Of a DNA stretch of 7,901 bases, positions 1 to 6,262 are shown piece by piece. Numbering within the stretch: the first letter of the stretch is position 1; every line of letters begins with the position of its first letter. The stretch spans positions 1 through 7,901 of the forward strand of contig CAMLGP010000104.1 of NCBI GenBank assembly GCA_946479535.1, in the 5' to 3' direction. Origin of the DNA: an uncultured Bacteroidota bacterium. Its GTDB lineage: Bacteria > Bacteroidota > Bacteroidia > Chitinophagales > Chitinophagaceae. The position numbers and the translations under genes are program-made. The notes under the pieces are model-generated. The model ran no database searches, was not told where the DNA came from, and saw only the letters and a program-made list of their open reading frames with translations.

Positions 1-1424
1 CGAACCGGTCCGAATTTTTCCAGGCTGTTTCTTTTCACAAATGCATCCACTTCTGCAAACTCTTTATCCGTGAGGCCAGAATAGGCCTTTGCGAAGCTGA
101 CCAGCTTATCACCGTCTTTCACCGCAAAGGTATAATCTGTATACAAATTACTTCTTCTCCCGCTTCCTTTTTGGGCATAGATCATTACACAGTCAATTAC
201 CAGCGGATCGATCTTCCACTTCCACCAGTCGCCACGCTTGCGACCTACCTGATAAATGGAATCCTTCCTCTTCAGCATTAATCCTTCTGCACCCTGGTTC
301 CTGGAACCTGACCGTAATTCAGCAAGAGCAGCCCAATTATTAAAATTCACAACACCTGAGAGCAATAATGCAGGATGTGAAACAGATGCCACTACTTCTT
401 CCAGTTTTTTTCTCCGGGTGGTTAAAGGAGTATTTCGCCAGTCTTCATACTCAAACTCCAAAAGATCATAGCTGAAAAAGCACATGGGTACTTCCTGTAA
501 CTGTTTCCTGGTAATATTTTTTCTGCCGATGCGCGTTTGCAATAAAGCAAAGGGCAGTGGCTTTCCATCAACAGCAGGGATGATCTCTCCATCCAGTACA
601 ATACCATCAGGAAGCAGATCTTTCAATACAGCATATTCAGGGAATTTCTCAGTCAATAATTCTTCTCCACGGCTCCAGACAAAGAGCTCATTATTGCGTT
701 TGATAAGCTGTCCCCGTATGCCATCCCATTTCCATTCTGCCTGCCATTCATCTGGCTCTCCCAACGCAGATAGTTCATCCTCCAATGCATAGGCCAGATA
801 AAAGGGATAGGGTTTGGAGAAATCAGTTGTAACAGCTGATTCGCTTAGCAATTCATCAAATGAAATACTGGCCGGATCCCAGTTGCCACTTATCCGGTGA
901 GCGATAACACTTGGCTCCAGCTTAACTGTTTTGGCTAAGGCATTTACCATGAGTTTCTGCGATACTCCAATTCTGAATGCTCCTGACAGCAATTTATTGA
1001 ATACAAAACGTTCAACCGGATTGGCCAGTTCCCGCCAGGATTGTATCATGAATTCTTTCCGGGTTTCTTCATCGGCATTTCCTAACTCCACAAATTTCTC
1101 AACATAATAATGCAGTGGCCTCGGTTCTGCATTTTTGAAGGTTAGACTGTCTGGTATGAGCAATGCTACTGTTTCTGACAAATCACCCACCGTATGATAG
1201 GACTCTTCAAATAACCACAATGGAAGATTTACCAGCTCAGAACACCAGAGCTGAATTAATGAACCGGAGATAGTGCGTTTGGGACGACGGCCACTGAATA
1301 ATGCAATCACCCAAACCTTGTCCCTGTCATTGGCAGCAGCAAAATAGTCCGACAAAGCATTAAGCTTGTCGTTGGTCTTTGTGGAAGTACCCAAAATCGT
1401 TACAAGGTCTGCAAACTGTTTCAT
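1..1424 (-). CDS. ATP-dependent DNA ligase, 3' end outside window
   Basis: This enzyme seals nicks in duplex DNA through a ligase-AMP intermediate. The 474 visible codons contain the nucleotidyltransferase motifs in order: motif I EWKWDGIR with the adenylated lysine at K232, motif III FFSYDLLE around D320, motif IV EGLMLK at 380-385, and motif V WWKWK with K402 and K404. About 230 residues precede motif I, matching the N-terminal DNA-binding domain of this ligase class. The OB-fold domain begins after motif V. The frame is still open at position 1, so the C-terminus with motif VI is missing; I estimate some 60 residues from the usual length of about 530. The ATG at 1424 overlaps the TGA of the upstream exonuclease in an ATGA junction, which implies translational coupling. 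It matches the ligase type that travels with an MBL exonuclease, an Lhr-like helicase and a metallophosphoesterase. The family call is firm; the in vivo role is inferred. Confidence 0.95.
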   Translation of the reverse strand, partial: MKQFADLVTILGTSTKTNDKLNALSDYFAAANDRDKVWVIALFSGRRPKRTISGSLIQLWCSELVNLPLWLFEESYHTVGDLSETVALLIPDSLTFKNAEPRPLHYYVEKFVELGNADEETRKEFMIQSWRELANPVERFVFNKLLSGAFRIGVSQKLMVNALAKTVKLEPSVIAHRISGNWDPASISFDELLSESAVTTDFSKPYPFYLAYALEDELSALGEPDEWQAEWKWDGIRGQLIKRNNELFVWSRGEELLTEKFPEYAVLKDLLPDGIVLDGEIIPAVDGKPLPFALLQTRIGRKNITRKQLQEVPMCFFSYDLLEFEYEDWRNTPLTTRRKKLEEVVASVSHPALLLSGVVNFNNWAALAELRSGSRNQGAEGLMLKRKDSIYQVGRKRGDWWKWKIDPLVIDCVMIYAQKGSGRRSNLYTDYTFAVKDGDKLVSFAKAYSGLTDKEFAEVDAFVKRNSLEKFGPV

Positions 1425-2431
1425 GACCGGGTTTCAGGTTCTATCAATTCTTCTTCATCAATACCGTATTCTGTTTTTACTTCTGCTGAATAAATACCTG
1501 ATTCATTCAGGTAGCGGCTAAATGCGGCCTGGAATCCATGCGTTACATATACTTTTTCTGCGCCGGTATCTTTTACCGCAGACAACAATCCGTTCCAGTC
1601 GGCATGGTCGCTTAACACAAAACCTGCGTCAGCATTTCTTCTTCTAAGGTTTCCTCTCACCTGCATCCATCCACTGCAAACACCTACACTATAAGGAGAG
1701 AATCGTTTCATCCAGGGAGAGCCATCTGCACTGCCCGGTGCTATCACTACATTTCCTTTGAAAGTTCCTTTGGGCATTTCGGGTTCCACGCGCTGAGCGG
1801 CTGGCAGTTTTATCCCCGCACCTAATAATGCCTGGTGTATGTTATATACAGCACCGTGGAGAAAAATGGGAAGACCGGTTGATTCAATGCTGGGCAATAA
1901 TCGTTGTGCCTTGCCAAGGCTATAAGCCATTAATACAGAGGTTTTTCCTTCTGCATTATTCTTCAAAATCCAGTTTTGAATGGAAGAAAATATTTCCTCC
2001 TGGGGTTTCCAGTTGTATATGGGAAGTCCAAATGTGGATTCTGTAATAAAGCTGTGGCATTTTATAGGTTCAAATTGTCCGCTCAATCCATCATTCTCCA
2101 ATTTATAATCACCGCTTACTACACAAACTTCGCCATAGTGTTCTATGCGTACCTGTGAGGAGCCAATAATATGACCGGCAGGATGCAGGGAAACTTTTAC
2201 ACCATTAATGGATACAGGTTCATCCCATTGAACAGCCTGAATAGTTTGAGGACCCAGTCTTAATTCCAGTAAAGGTTTTGTAAGTATATGGCAGAGATAG
2301 GAATTACTGCCAGATCGGGCATGGTCGCTATGCGCATGTGTTATAACGGCCTTGTCTACAGGTTGCCAGGGATCAATAAAGAAATTCCCCGCTTTACAAT
2401 AAAGGCCCTTATTTGTGAATTCAATCAGCAA
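1421..2431 (-). CDS. DNA ligase-associated MBL-fold exonuclease
   Basis: This 336-residue protein has the metallo-beta-lactamase fold with beta-CASP-like features and belongs to the group annotated as putative ligase-associated exonuclease, related to SNM1/Artemis-type nucleases. Metal-ligand motifs are visible: HAHSDH at 32-37, PAGH with H87, SGDYK with D108, TESTFG with E131, SDHADW with H276, and VTHG with H298. The set looks complete, so the enzyme is probably active and would trim DNA ends for the ligase encoded next. The start is unusual. The codon at 2431 is TTG, an in-frame TAA lies only two codons upstream (2438-2440), and no ATG is available before conserved sequence begins. The N-terminus MLIEFTNKGLYC looks complete for the family, which supports TTG. 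A 7-codon ATG ORF in another frame (2421-2444) overlaps this start. The stop TGA overlaps the ligase ATG. No signal peptide is present, so it is cytoplasmic. Confidence 0.92.
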   Translation of the reverse strand: MLIEFTNKGLYCKAGNFFIDPWQPVDKAVITHAHSDHARSGSNSYLCHILTKPLLELRLGPQTIQAVQWDEPVSINGVKVSLHPAGHIIGSSQVRIEHYGEVCVVSGDYKLENDGLSGQFEPIKCHSFITESTFGLPIYNWKPQEEIFSSIQNWILKNNAEGKTSVLMAYSLGKAQRLLPSIESTGLPIFLHGAVYNIHQALLGAGIKLPAAQRVEPEMPKGTFKGNVVIAPGSADGSPWMKRFSPYSVGVCSGWMQVRGNLRRRNADAGFVLSDHADWNGLLSAVKDTGAEKVYVTHGFQAAFSRYLNESGIYSAEVKTEYGIDEEELIEPETRS

Positions 2432-2444
2432 TCTGCTTTACCAT
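2421..2444 (-). other. 7-codon ORF overlapping the exonuclease TTG start
   Basis: Read on the minus strand, an ATG at 2444 opens a short frame, MVKQIAD, ending at TGA (2423-2421). It spans the TTG start of the exonuclease in a different frame. It could be a regulatory upstream ORF, a chance ATG, or the trace of a one-base indel: dropping one base after the CAG codon would join MVKQ to LLIEF and give the exonuclease an ordinary ATG start. The sequence shows the frames; the function is speculative. Confidence 0.35.
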
Positions 2445-2460
2445 TTGATATTAGTAACAG

Positions 2461-2468
2461 CAAATAGA
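2461..2468 (-). promoter_or_regulatory. Candidate -7 box for the exonuclease-ligase unit
   Basis: On the minus strand this reads TCTATTTG, a 7 of 8 match to the Bacteroidota -7 consensus TAnnTTTG. A TTTG that could act as the -33 element lies 16 bases upstream (on the minus strand), slightly close. Transcription would begin near 2455 and leave a leader of about 25 nt before the TTG start. It is a motif match only. Confidence 0.3.
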
Positions 2469-2475
2469 AACAAAT

Positions 2476-2490
2476 GGTTTGCCACAAACC
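2476..2490 (-). terminator. Possible weak terminator hairpin
   Basis: GGTTTG and CAAACC form a perfect 6 bp stem with a 3 nt loop, starting just after the TAG stop of the periplasmic-binding-like gene. On the minus strand the stem is followed by the T-rich stretch ATTTGTTTCTATTTG. The stem is short and the T tract is interrupted, so termination would be partial at best. If it works, it separates guaA and its partner from the exonuclease-ligase pair. Confidence 0.35.
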
Positions 2491-2491
2491 G

Positions 2492-3739
2492 CTAGTTTGC
2501 AACATTCACCAGGCCATCCTTCCATTTAAGGAAATACAGCTTCTTATTTTCAAAATACTCGAGGGAGGTTGTGGTGCGGCTGATAACCGGCTGTATATCG
2601 TAAGCGGTGAATACCTGATATTGTTTACTGGTGAGATTGGATGAGATATCCTTTCCGTATTGAAGTAATAGTTTGGCGAATTTCCAGGTAGCTTCATACC
2701 CTCGAAACACCATATCGCTGGGCCTCGCATACATAATATCGTTGAAATAACTGGTAATGTTTGTACTCACCGGATTGGTCTTCGAATTATAGAATGGAGT
2801 ACTATAAATAATCTCTATCCCTTTGTACTCAGGTCGGGAAAAATCTTTGGCAATTGTTTCCCAGGTAGGCATGCCAATAGCTGTGATCTTATTGGATTTG
2901 GTGATGGAGGCCAGTTGTTGAACCAGTCTGCGCCCAAAATTGGCATCTAGGCTGCCGGCAAGACAAACAGTTTTTTTATTGGTATCTATCTGTGCCATCA
3001 GTTGATTTACAGTGAAGCTGTCTGCCAGCGTAACATATCTCATCTTTAATGGAACGGACATGGTAGTCTTGCTGAATTCATCAAAGATGGACTTGATCAT
3101 ATCATCACTGCTGCCTCTCTTGCGGAAGACCACTAATGGTTCTAAGGAATAATATTTCTGAATGAATCGATAAATGCCTTCACACTGTGTTTTAAGTGTA
3201 GGGTTCAATAATACAAAATAGGGATTGGATGTTATGCCAATATCATTGGGAACAGTAGCATTGATAAAAGGGATTCCCTTTGATTGAGCGAATTGCGCAA
3301 ATGGATGTATTTCATTAGTGCTGCAATTGGCAATCACCAGATCTGCGTCTGCAATTTCAGGTTTCGCCAGTTGTTGTTCCAGGGTTTCTTTAGTGGACCG
3401 GGTATCATAGATATAAACTTCCAGTACGGCATTTTCCCTTGCCAAAGAATCCAGTGCCAGCTGAACACCTTCATAGAATTCAATGCCGGAATTGATGAAT
3501 TTTGGGAAAACATTTTTACCATAACGATATTCCTGAGAAGCATCAAAAGCCGAATCCAGATATAAGGGAGCAAAAATTGCGATCTTGGGTACGTTGGAAG
3601 AACCTGTAGAAGCTACAGCAACAGAATCTGCAATGCGAATGGAATCTGCTACCTGAAGAGAATCCAGAGAGGTAATTTGAGAGAATGCGGCAGCATGCAA
3701 CAGGATTGCCAGCGAAAAAAGTAAAAAAGGTTTTTTCAT
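2492..3739 (-). CDS. Exported type-1 periplasmic-binding-fold protein
   Basis: This 415-residue protein starts with a signal peptide: MKK, a hydrophobic core to about residue 18, and probable cleavage near AFSQ at 18-21. There is no lipobox cysteine, so it should be soluble in the periplasm. Residues 26-43 are three exact-length hexapeptide repeats of the form DS-hydrophobic-x-(V/I)-A, probably a linker. From about residue 50 the protein resembles type-1 periplasmic binding proteins of the ABC-transporter ligand-binding or LpoA-like kind: KIAIFAPLYLDSAFD, then EFYEGVQLALDSL, then YIYDTRS. In Bacteroidota this domain often follows LysM peptidoglycan-binding repeats; none are seen here. No ABC permease or ATPase is encoded nearby, so a sensor or cell-wall role is as likely as transport. 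The ligand is unknown. The gene begins 34 bp after guaA with no clear promoter between them, suggesting cotranscription. The start ATG has only an A-rich leader, usual in this phylum. Confidence 0.8.
   Translation of the reverse strand: MKKPFLLFSLAILLHAAAFSQITSLDSLQVADSIRIADSVAVASTGSSNVPKIAIFAPLYLDSAFDASQEYRYGKNVFPKFINSGIEFYEGVQLALDSLARENAVLEVYIYDTRSTKETLEQQLAKPEIADADLVIANCSTNEIHPFAQFAQSKGIPFINATVPNDIGITSNPYFVLLNPTLKTQCEGIYRFIQKYYSLEPLVVFRKRGSSDDMIKSIFDEFSKTTMSVPLKMRYVTLADSFTVNQLMAQIDTNKKTVCLAGSLDANFGRRLVQQLASITKSNKITAIGMPTWETIAKDFSRPEYKGIEIIYSTPFYNSKTNPVSTNITSYFNDIMYARPSDMVFRGYEATWKFAKLLLQYGKDISSNLTSKQYQVFTAYDIQPVISRTTTSLEYFENKKLYFLKWKDGLVNVAN
3611..3664 (-). repeat. Three 18 bp units coding hexapeptide repeats
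   Basis: The segment encodes DSLQVA, DSIRIA and DSVAVA back to back, directly after the signal peptide of the periplasmic-binding-like protein. Each unit is six codons. The DNA copies have diverged more than the peptides, so the pattern appears kept at protein level. It most likely forms a flexible or weakly amphipathic spacer. Confidence 0.75.
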
Positions 3740-3773
3740 TTTAAGGATTTAGCCAATACTATAATATTACGAT

Positions 3774-5309
3774 CTATTCCCATTCAATTGTAGCCGGCGG
3801 TTTGCTGCTTATATCATACACCACCCTATTAATACCTCTTACATTATTGATGATCTCACTGGAAATACCTGCCAAAAATTCATAAGGCAAATGGGCCCAG
3901 TCGGCCGTCATTCCATCCACACTTGTTACCGCTCTCAGCGCCACTGTAAATTCATACGTGCGCTCATCTCCCATAACTCCCACACTTTTTACTGGTAACA
4001 AGATAGCACCAGCCTGCCAAACAGTTGCATACAGGTTATTATCTTTCAAAGCTTTGATATACAGGTGGTCAGCTTCTTGCAACAACTGTACCTTATCCTC
4101 CGTAATCTCGCCCAGTATCCGAATAGCAAGTCCCGGGCCGGGGAAGGGATGACGGTCTATCATTTCTGCCGGAATGCCTAATTCCCTGCCCACTTTGCGT
4201 ACTTCATCCTTGAATAAATACCTGAGGGGTTCTACCAGCTCCAGGTGCATTTTTTCAGGCAGTCCACCAACATTGTGGTGTGATTTGATGGTAACGGATG
4301 GCCCGTGTACTGAAACGCTTTCAATCACATCCGGATAAATGGTACCCTGCCCAAGAAAACTGATCCCTGGTATATGGGCGGCTTCTTCCTGGAAAATATC
4401 AATAAACAGTTTGCCAATGGTTTTACGTTTTGCTTCCGGATCAGTTTTTCCGGCAAGCTCATTGTAAAAACGCTGCCTGGCATCTATGCCTTTTACGTTC
4501 AATCCTAATTTGTCGTAAGTGGCGAGAACTGATTCAAATTCATTTTTACGCAATACACCATTGTCAACGAAAATACCATAGAGGTTCTCGCCAATGGCGC
4601 GATGGATCAAAGTGGCTGCAACGGTTGAATCAACGCCACCGCTTAACGCCATTGTTACTTTGCGGTTGCCGATCTGCTTTTTTAAAGCTTCTACTGTATC
4701 GGTAATAAAATGAGCGGGTGTCCAATCCTGTGCGCATCCGCAAATATTGACAAGGAAATTGCGTAGTATTTTTTTGCCTTCGGTAGAATGATAAACTTCA
4801 GGATGGAACTGAACTCCATAAAGTGGTTTTGCTTCTGTTCCGTTCTTTTTGAATGCGGCAATGGGAATGGATTCAGTGGTTGCCAGTAATTCAAACCCCT
4901 CTGGCAGTTCCAGGATGGTGTCTGCATGGCTCATCCATACCTGGCTTTCTTTTGAAACGTCCTGTAATAATTTATCCTCTTTGTTGCGCAAGAGTTTGGC
5001 ACGGCCATATTCCCGTTTATTGCTCTTCTCCACCTTACCTCCAAATCTGCGGGCAGTTAACTGGGCTCCATAACATACACCCAGTACCGGTACTTTGGTG
5101 ATCATCTCCTGGATATTCACATCCGGGGCTTTTTCATCGTTGACTGAAAAGGGGGAACCGGAAAGTATGATGCCCTTTAAACCGGGTTCATATTCAATTT
5201 TTTTGAGGAAGGGAACAATTTCACAGTAAACGTTGGCTTCCCGGACAGCCCTGGCAATCAGTTGAGTGTATTGAGAACCGAAATCGAGGATCAGGATCTT
5301 TTCTGTCAT
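3774..5309 (-). CDS. guaA: GMP synthase (glutamine-hydrolysing)
   Basis: GuaA converts XMP, ATP and glutamine to GMP, AMP, PPi and glutamate, the last step of guanine nucleotide synthesis in the cytoplasm. The 511-residue protein has the full domain order. The class I glutamine amidotransferase domain (about 1-190) carries nucleophile C79 in GVCYGAQ and the partners H169 and E171 in FHPE. The ATP pyrophosphatase domain has the PP-loop SGGVDS at 223-228, then [13 protein letters not shown] at 319-331 and [10 protein letters not shown] at 342-351. The C-terminal dimerisation domain includes HPFPGPGLA at 387-395 and ends with the family-typical PATIEWE. I chose the ATG at 5309 because [13 protein letters not shown] is where family members begin. 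An in-frame ATG at 5330 would add seven residues (MHYLRSN) with no clear homology, and neither start has a Shine-Dalgarno sequence. All catalytic residues are intact. Confidence 0.98.
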   Translation of the reverse strand: MTEKILILDFGSQYTQLIARAVREANVYCEIVPFLKKIEYEPGLKGIILSGSPFSVNDEKAPDVNIQEMITKVPVLGVCYGAQLTARRFGGKVEKSNKREYGRAKLLRNKEDKLLQDVSKESQVWMSHADTILELPEGFELLATTESIPIAAFKKNGTEAKPLYGVQFHPEVYHSTEGKKILRNFLVNICGCAQDWTPAHFITDTVEALKKQIGNRKVTMALSGGVDSTVAATLIHRAIGENLYGIFVDNGVLRKNEFESVLATYDKLGLNVKGIDARQRFYNELAGKTDPEAKRKTIGKLFIDIFQEEAAHIPGISFLGQGTIYPDVIESVSVHGPSVTIKSHHNVGGLPEKMHLELVEPLRYLFKDEVRKVGRELGIPAEMIDRHPFPGPGLAIRILGEITEDKVQLLQEADHLYIKALKDNNLYATVWQAGAILLPVKSVGVMGDERTYEFTVALRAVTSVDGMTADWAHLPYEFLAGISSEIINNVRGINRVVYDISSKPPATIEWE

Positions 5310-5438
5310 ATTGCTGCGAAGGTAATGCATTTCGGGAGGGGCTATTGGTAGGTGTGAGTAACCTGAATAGGCTGTTAATAGTCTAATTTTTGATGATTTT
5401 GAAATAGTTAATCATATTTGTAATTAAACGCCAGTAGT
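5310..5438. promoter_or_regulatory. Divergent intergenic region, guaA and DUF2807 gene
   Basis: This AT-rich gap must hold promoters for both directions. The plus-strand promoter is recognisable and listed separately. On the minus strand I found no convincing TAnnTTTG box for guaA. I saw no purine-riboswitch-like structure and no extended inverted repeat. Confidence 0.6.
5387..5420 (+). promoter_or_regulatory. Bacteroidota-type promoter of the DUF2807 gene
   Basis: TTTTTG at 5387-5392 fits the -33 element. CATATTTG at 5413-5420 matches the -7 consensus TAnnTTTG at 7 of 8 positions, and the spacer is 20 bp. Transcription would start near 5427, leaving a leader of roughly a dozen nucleotides before the ATG at 5439. 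Spacing and placement are good, but this is motif evidence only. Confidence 0.5.
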
Positions 5439-6161
5439 ATGAAACGCATCTTCTTCTTACCCCTATTGCTCCTTTTATTATTTCTTGCAGCCTGCAATAT
5501 TTTTGGAGAGAGGGTACATGGGAATGGCAATATAAAATCCGAGGCCCGGCAGACAGGTCATTTCAGCAGTGTGGATGTGAACTCTAATATAAACCTTCAT
5601 TTAAAACAGGAGGCCAATTGGTCTGTACGCGTTGAAACAGATGAAAACCTGTTGCAGTATATTGAAGTTTCAGAGAATAATGACCTGCTTAGAGTGAGTG
5701 TGCGTAATAATTTTAACCTGGATCCTTCCCGAACAATAGATGTATTTGTAACAGCCCCTGAATTCAAACGACTTAACGGTTCAGGTGCAAGTGAGATTGT
5801 GAGTGATACCCCCATTACTGGAGCTGGTCCAATGGATATAGATATTAGTGGTGCAAGCAGCATAACGCTGGAACTTAAAGCCCCTGAGATAAAGGCAGTT
5901 CTGTCTGGTGCCAGCAAGGCTACTTTGCGCGGACAAACAAAAGATGCTATAATTCATGGATCAGGTGCCTCTGAATTTCACTGTTTTGAATTGATGGCAG
6001 AGAACTCAGATGTGGATGTTTCAGGAGCTTCCAATGCGGATGTATTTGCCAGTGTGAACCTTAAGGCAGAAGCTTCAGGCGCCAGCAATATCCGTTATAA
6101 AGGAAAGCCCTCCGTAAGCTCAAACACCTCCGGAGCAGGCAATGTAGCCAGTGCGAACTAG
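5439..6161 (+). CDS. DUF2807 head-GIN-domain lipoprotein
   Basis: This 240-residue protein has a lipoprotein signal: MKR, a leucine-rich core, and lipobox LAAC with the lipidated cysteine at C19. After it comes the GNGNIKSE segment typical of DUF2807 proteins (putative auto-transporter adhesin, head GIN domain). The second half carries a ladder of glycine-serine turns: SGAS at 115, 137, 156, 175, 195 and 213, then SGAG at 231. Spacing is 18-22 residues, as expected for coils of a right-handed beta-helix. Such proteins are common in Bacteroidota, often in several paralogues; their function is not established, and the adhesin name comes from domain similarity only. No translocation barrel is present. 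The mature protein should be anchored to the inner or outer membrane. It appears to be transcribed alone from the promoter at 5387-5420; whether transcription continues into the amine oxidase 101 bp downstream is unclear. Confidence 0.88.
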   Translation: MKRIFFLPLLLLLLFLAACNIFGERVHGNGNIKSEARQTGHFSSVDVNSNINLHLKQEANWSVRVETDENLLQYIEVSENNDLLRVSVRNNFNLDPSRTIDVFVTAPEFKRLNGSGASEIVSDTPITGAGPMDIDISGASSITLELKAPEIKAVLSGASKATLRGQTKDAIIHGSGASEFHCFELMAENSDVDVSGASNADVFASVNLKAEASGASNIRYKGKPSVSSNTSGAGNVASAN

Positions 6162-6189
6162 TGTTAATGGCATATATTACAACTGTTGA

Positions 6190-6197
6190 TAATTTTC
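6190..6197 (+). promoter_or_regulatory. Weak candidate -7 box before the amine oxidase
   Basis: TAATTTTC matches TAnnTTTG at 7 of 8 positions and lies 65 bp before the amine oxidase ATG. No good -33 TTTG stands about 20 bp upstream. If real, the transcript leader would contain both tandem repeat units. Confidence 0.2.
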
Positions 6198-6211
6198 TAA
6201 GAAATTCACCC

Positions 6212-6256
6212 AAACCGGGTATTGCGGGCCTGCCGTAAAAACCGGAAATTGCGGGC
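6212..6256 (+). repeat. Two imperfect tandem 27 bp repeats
   Basis: Bases 6212-6229 and 6239-6256 match at 16 of 18 positions. Both read AAACCGG, two variable bases, then ATTGCGGGC, and the period is 27 bp. The second copy ends six bases before the amine oxidase ATG. The repeats are GC-rich within an AT-rich gap. Because 27 is a multiple of three, both units read KPxIAG in the amine oxidase frame, separated by a TAA at 6236-6238. They may be operator sites, an mRNA leader element or a local duplication. Confidence 0.7.
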
Positions 6257-6262
6257 TGTTCG

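Noticed and set aside
484..792. Plus-strand open frame of 102 codons within the ligase gene.
   Set aside because: It is antisense to the catalytic domain of the ligase, and its serine-rich composition reflects the complementary strand of that gene.
4430..4705. Plus-strand open frame of 91 codons within guaA.
   Set aside because: It is antisense to conserved guaA coding sequence, is cysteine- and histidine-rich in a way typical of antisense translation, and matches nothing known.
2492..5309. guaA and the periplasmic-binding-like gene as part of an ABC import system for purines.
   Set aside because: No permease or ATPase is present in the window and nothing in the binding-like protein points to a purine ligand.
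5310..5330. Upstream in-frame ATG of guaA adding MHYLRSN.
   Set aside because: The extension is outside the conserved family start [13 protein letters not shown] and has no better ribosome binding site; the ATG at 5309 was preferred.
5597..5917. Minus-strand open frame of 106 codons inside the DUF2807 gene.
   Set aside because: It lies fully antisense to a well-supported gene and its translation is the shadow of the repetitive SGAS coding sequence; no promoter or domain is visible.
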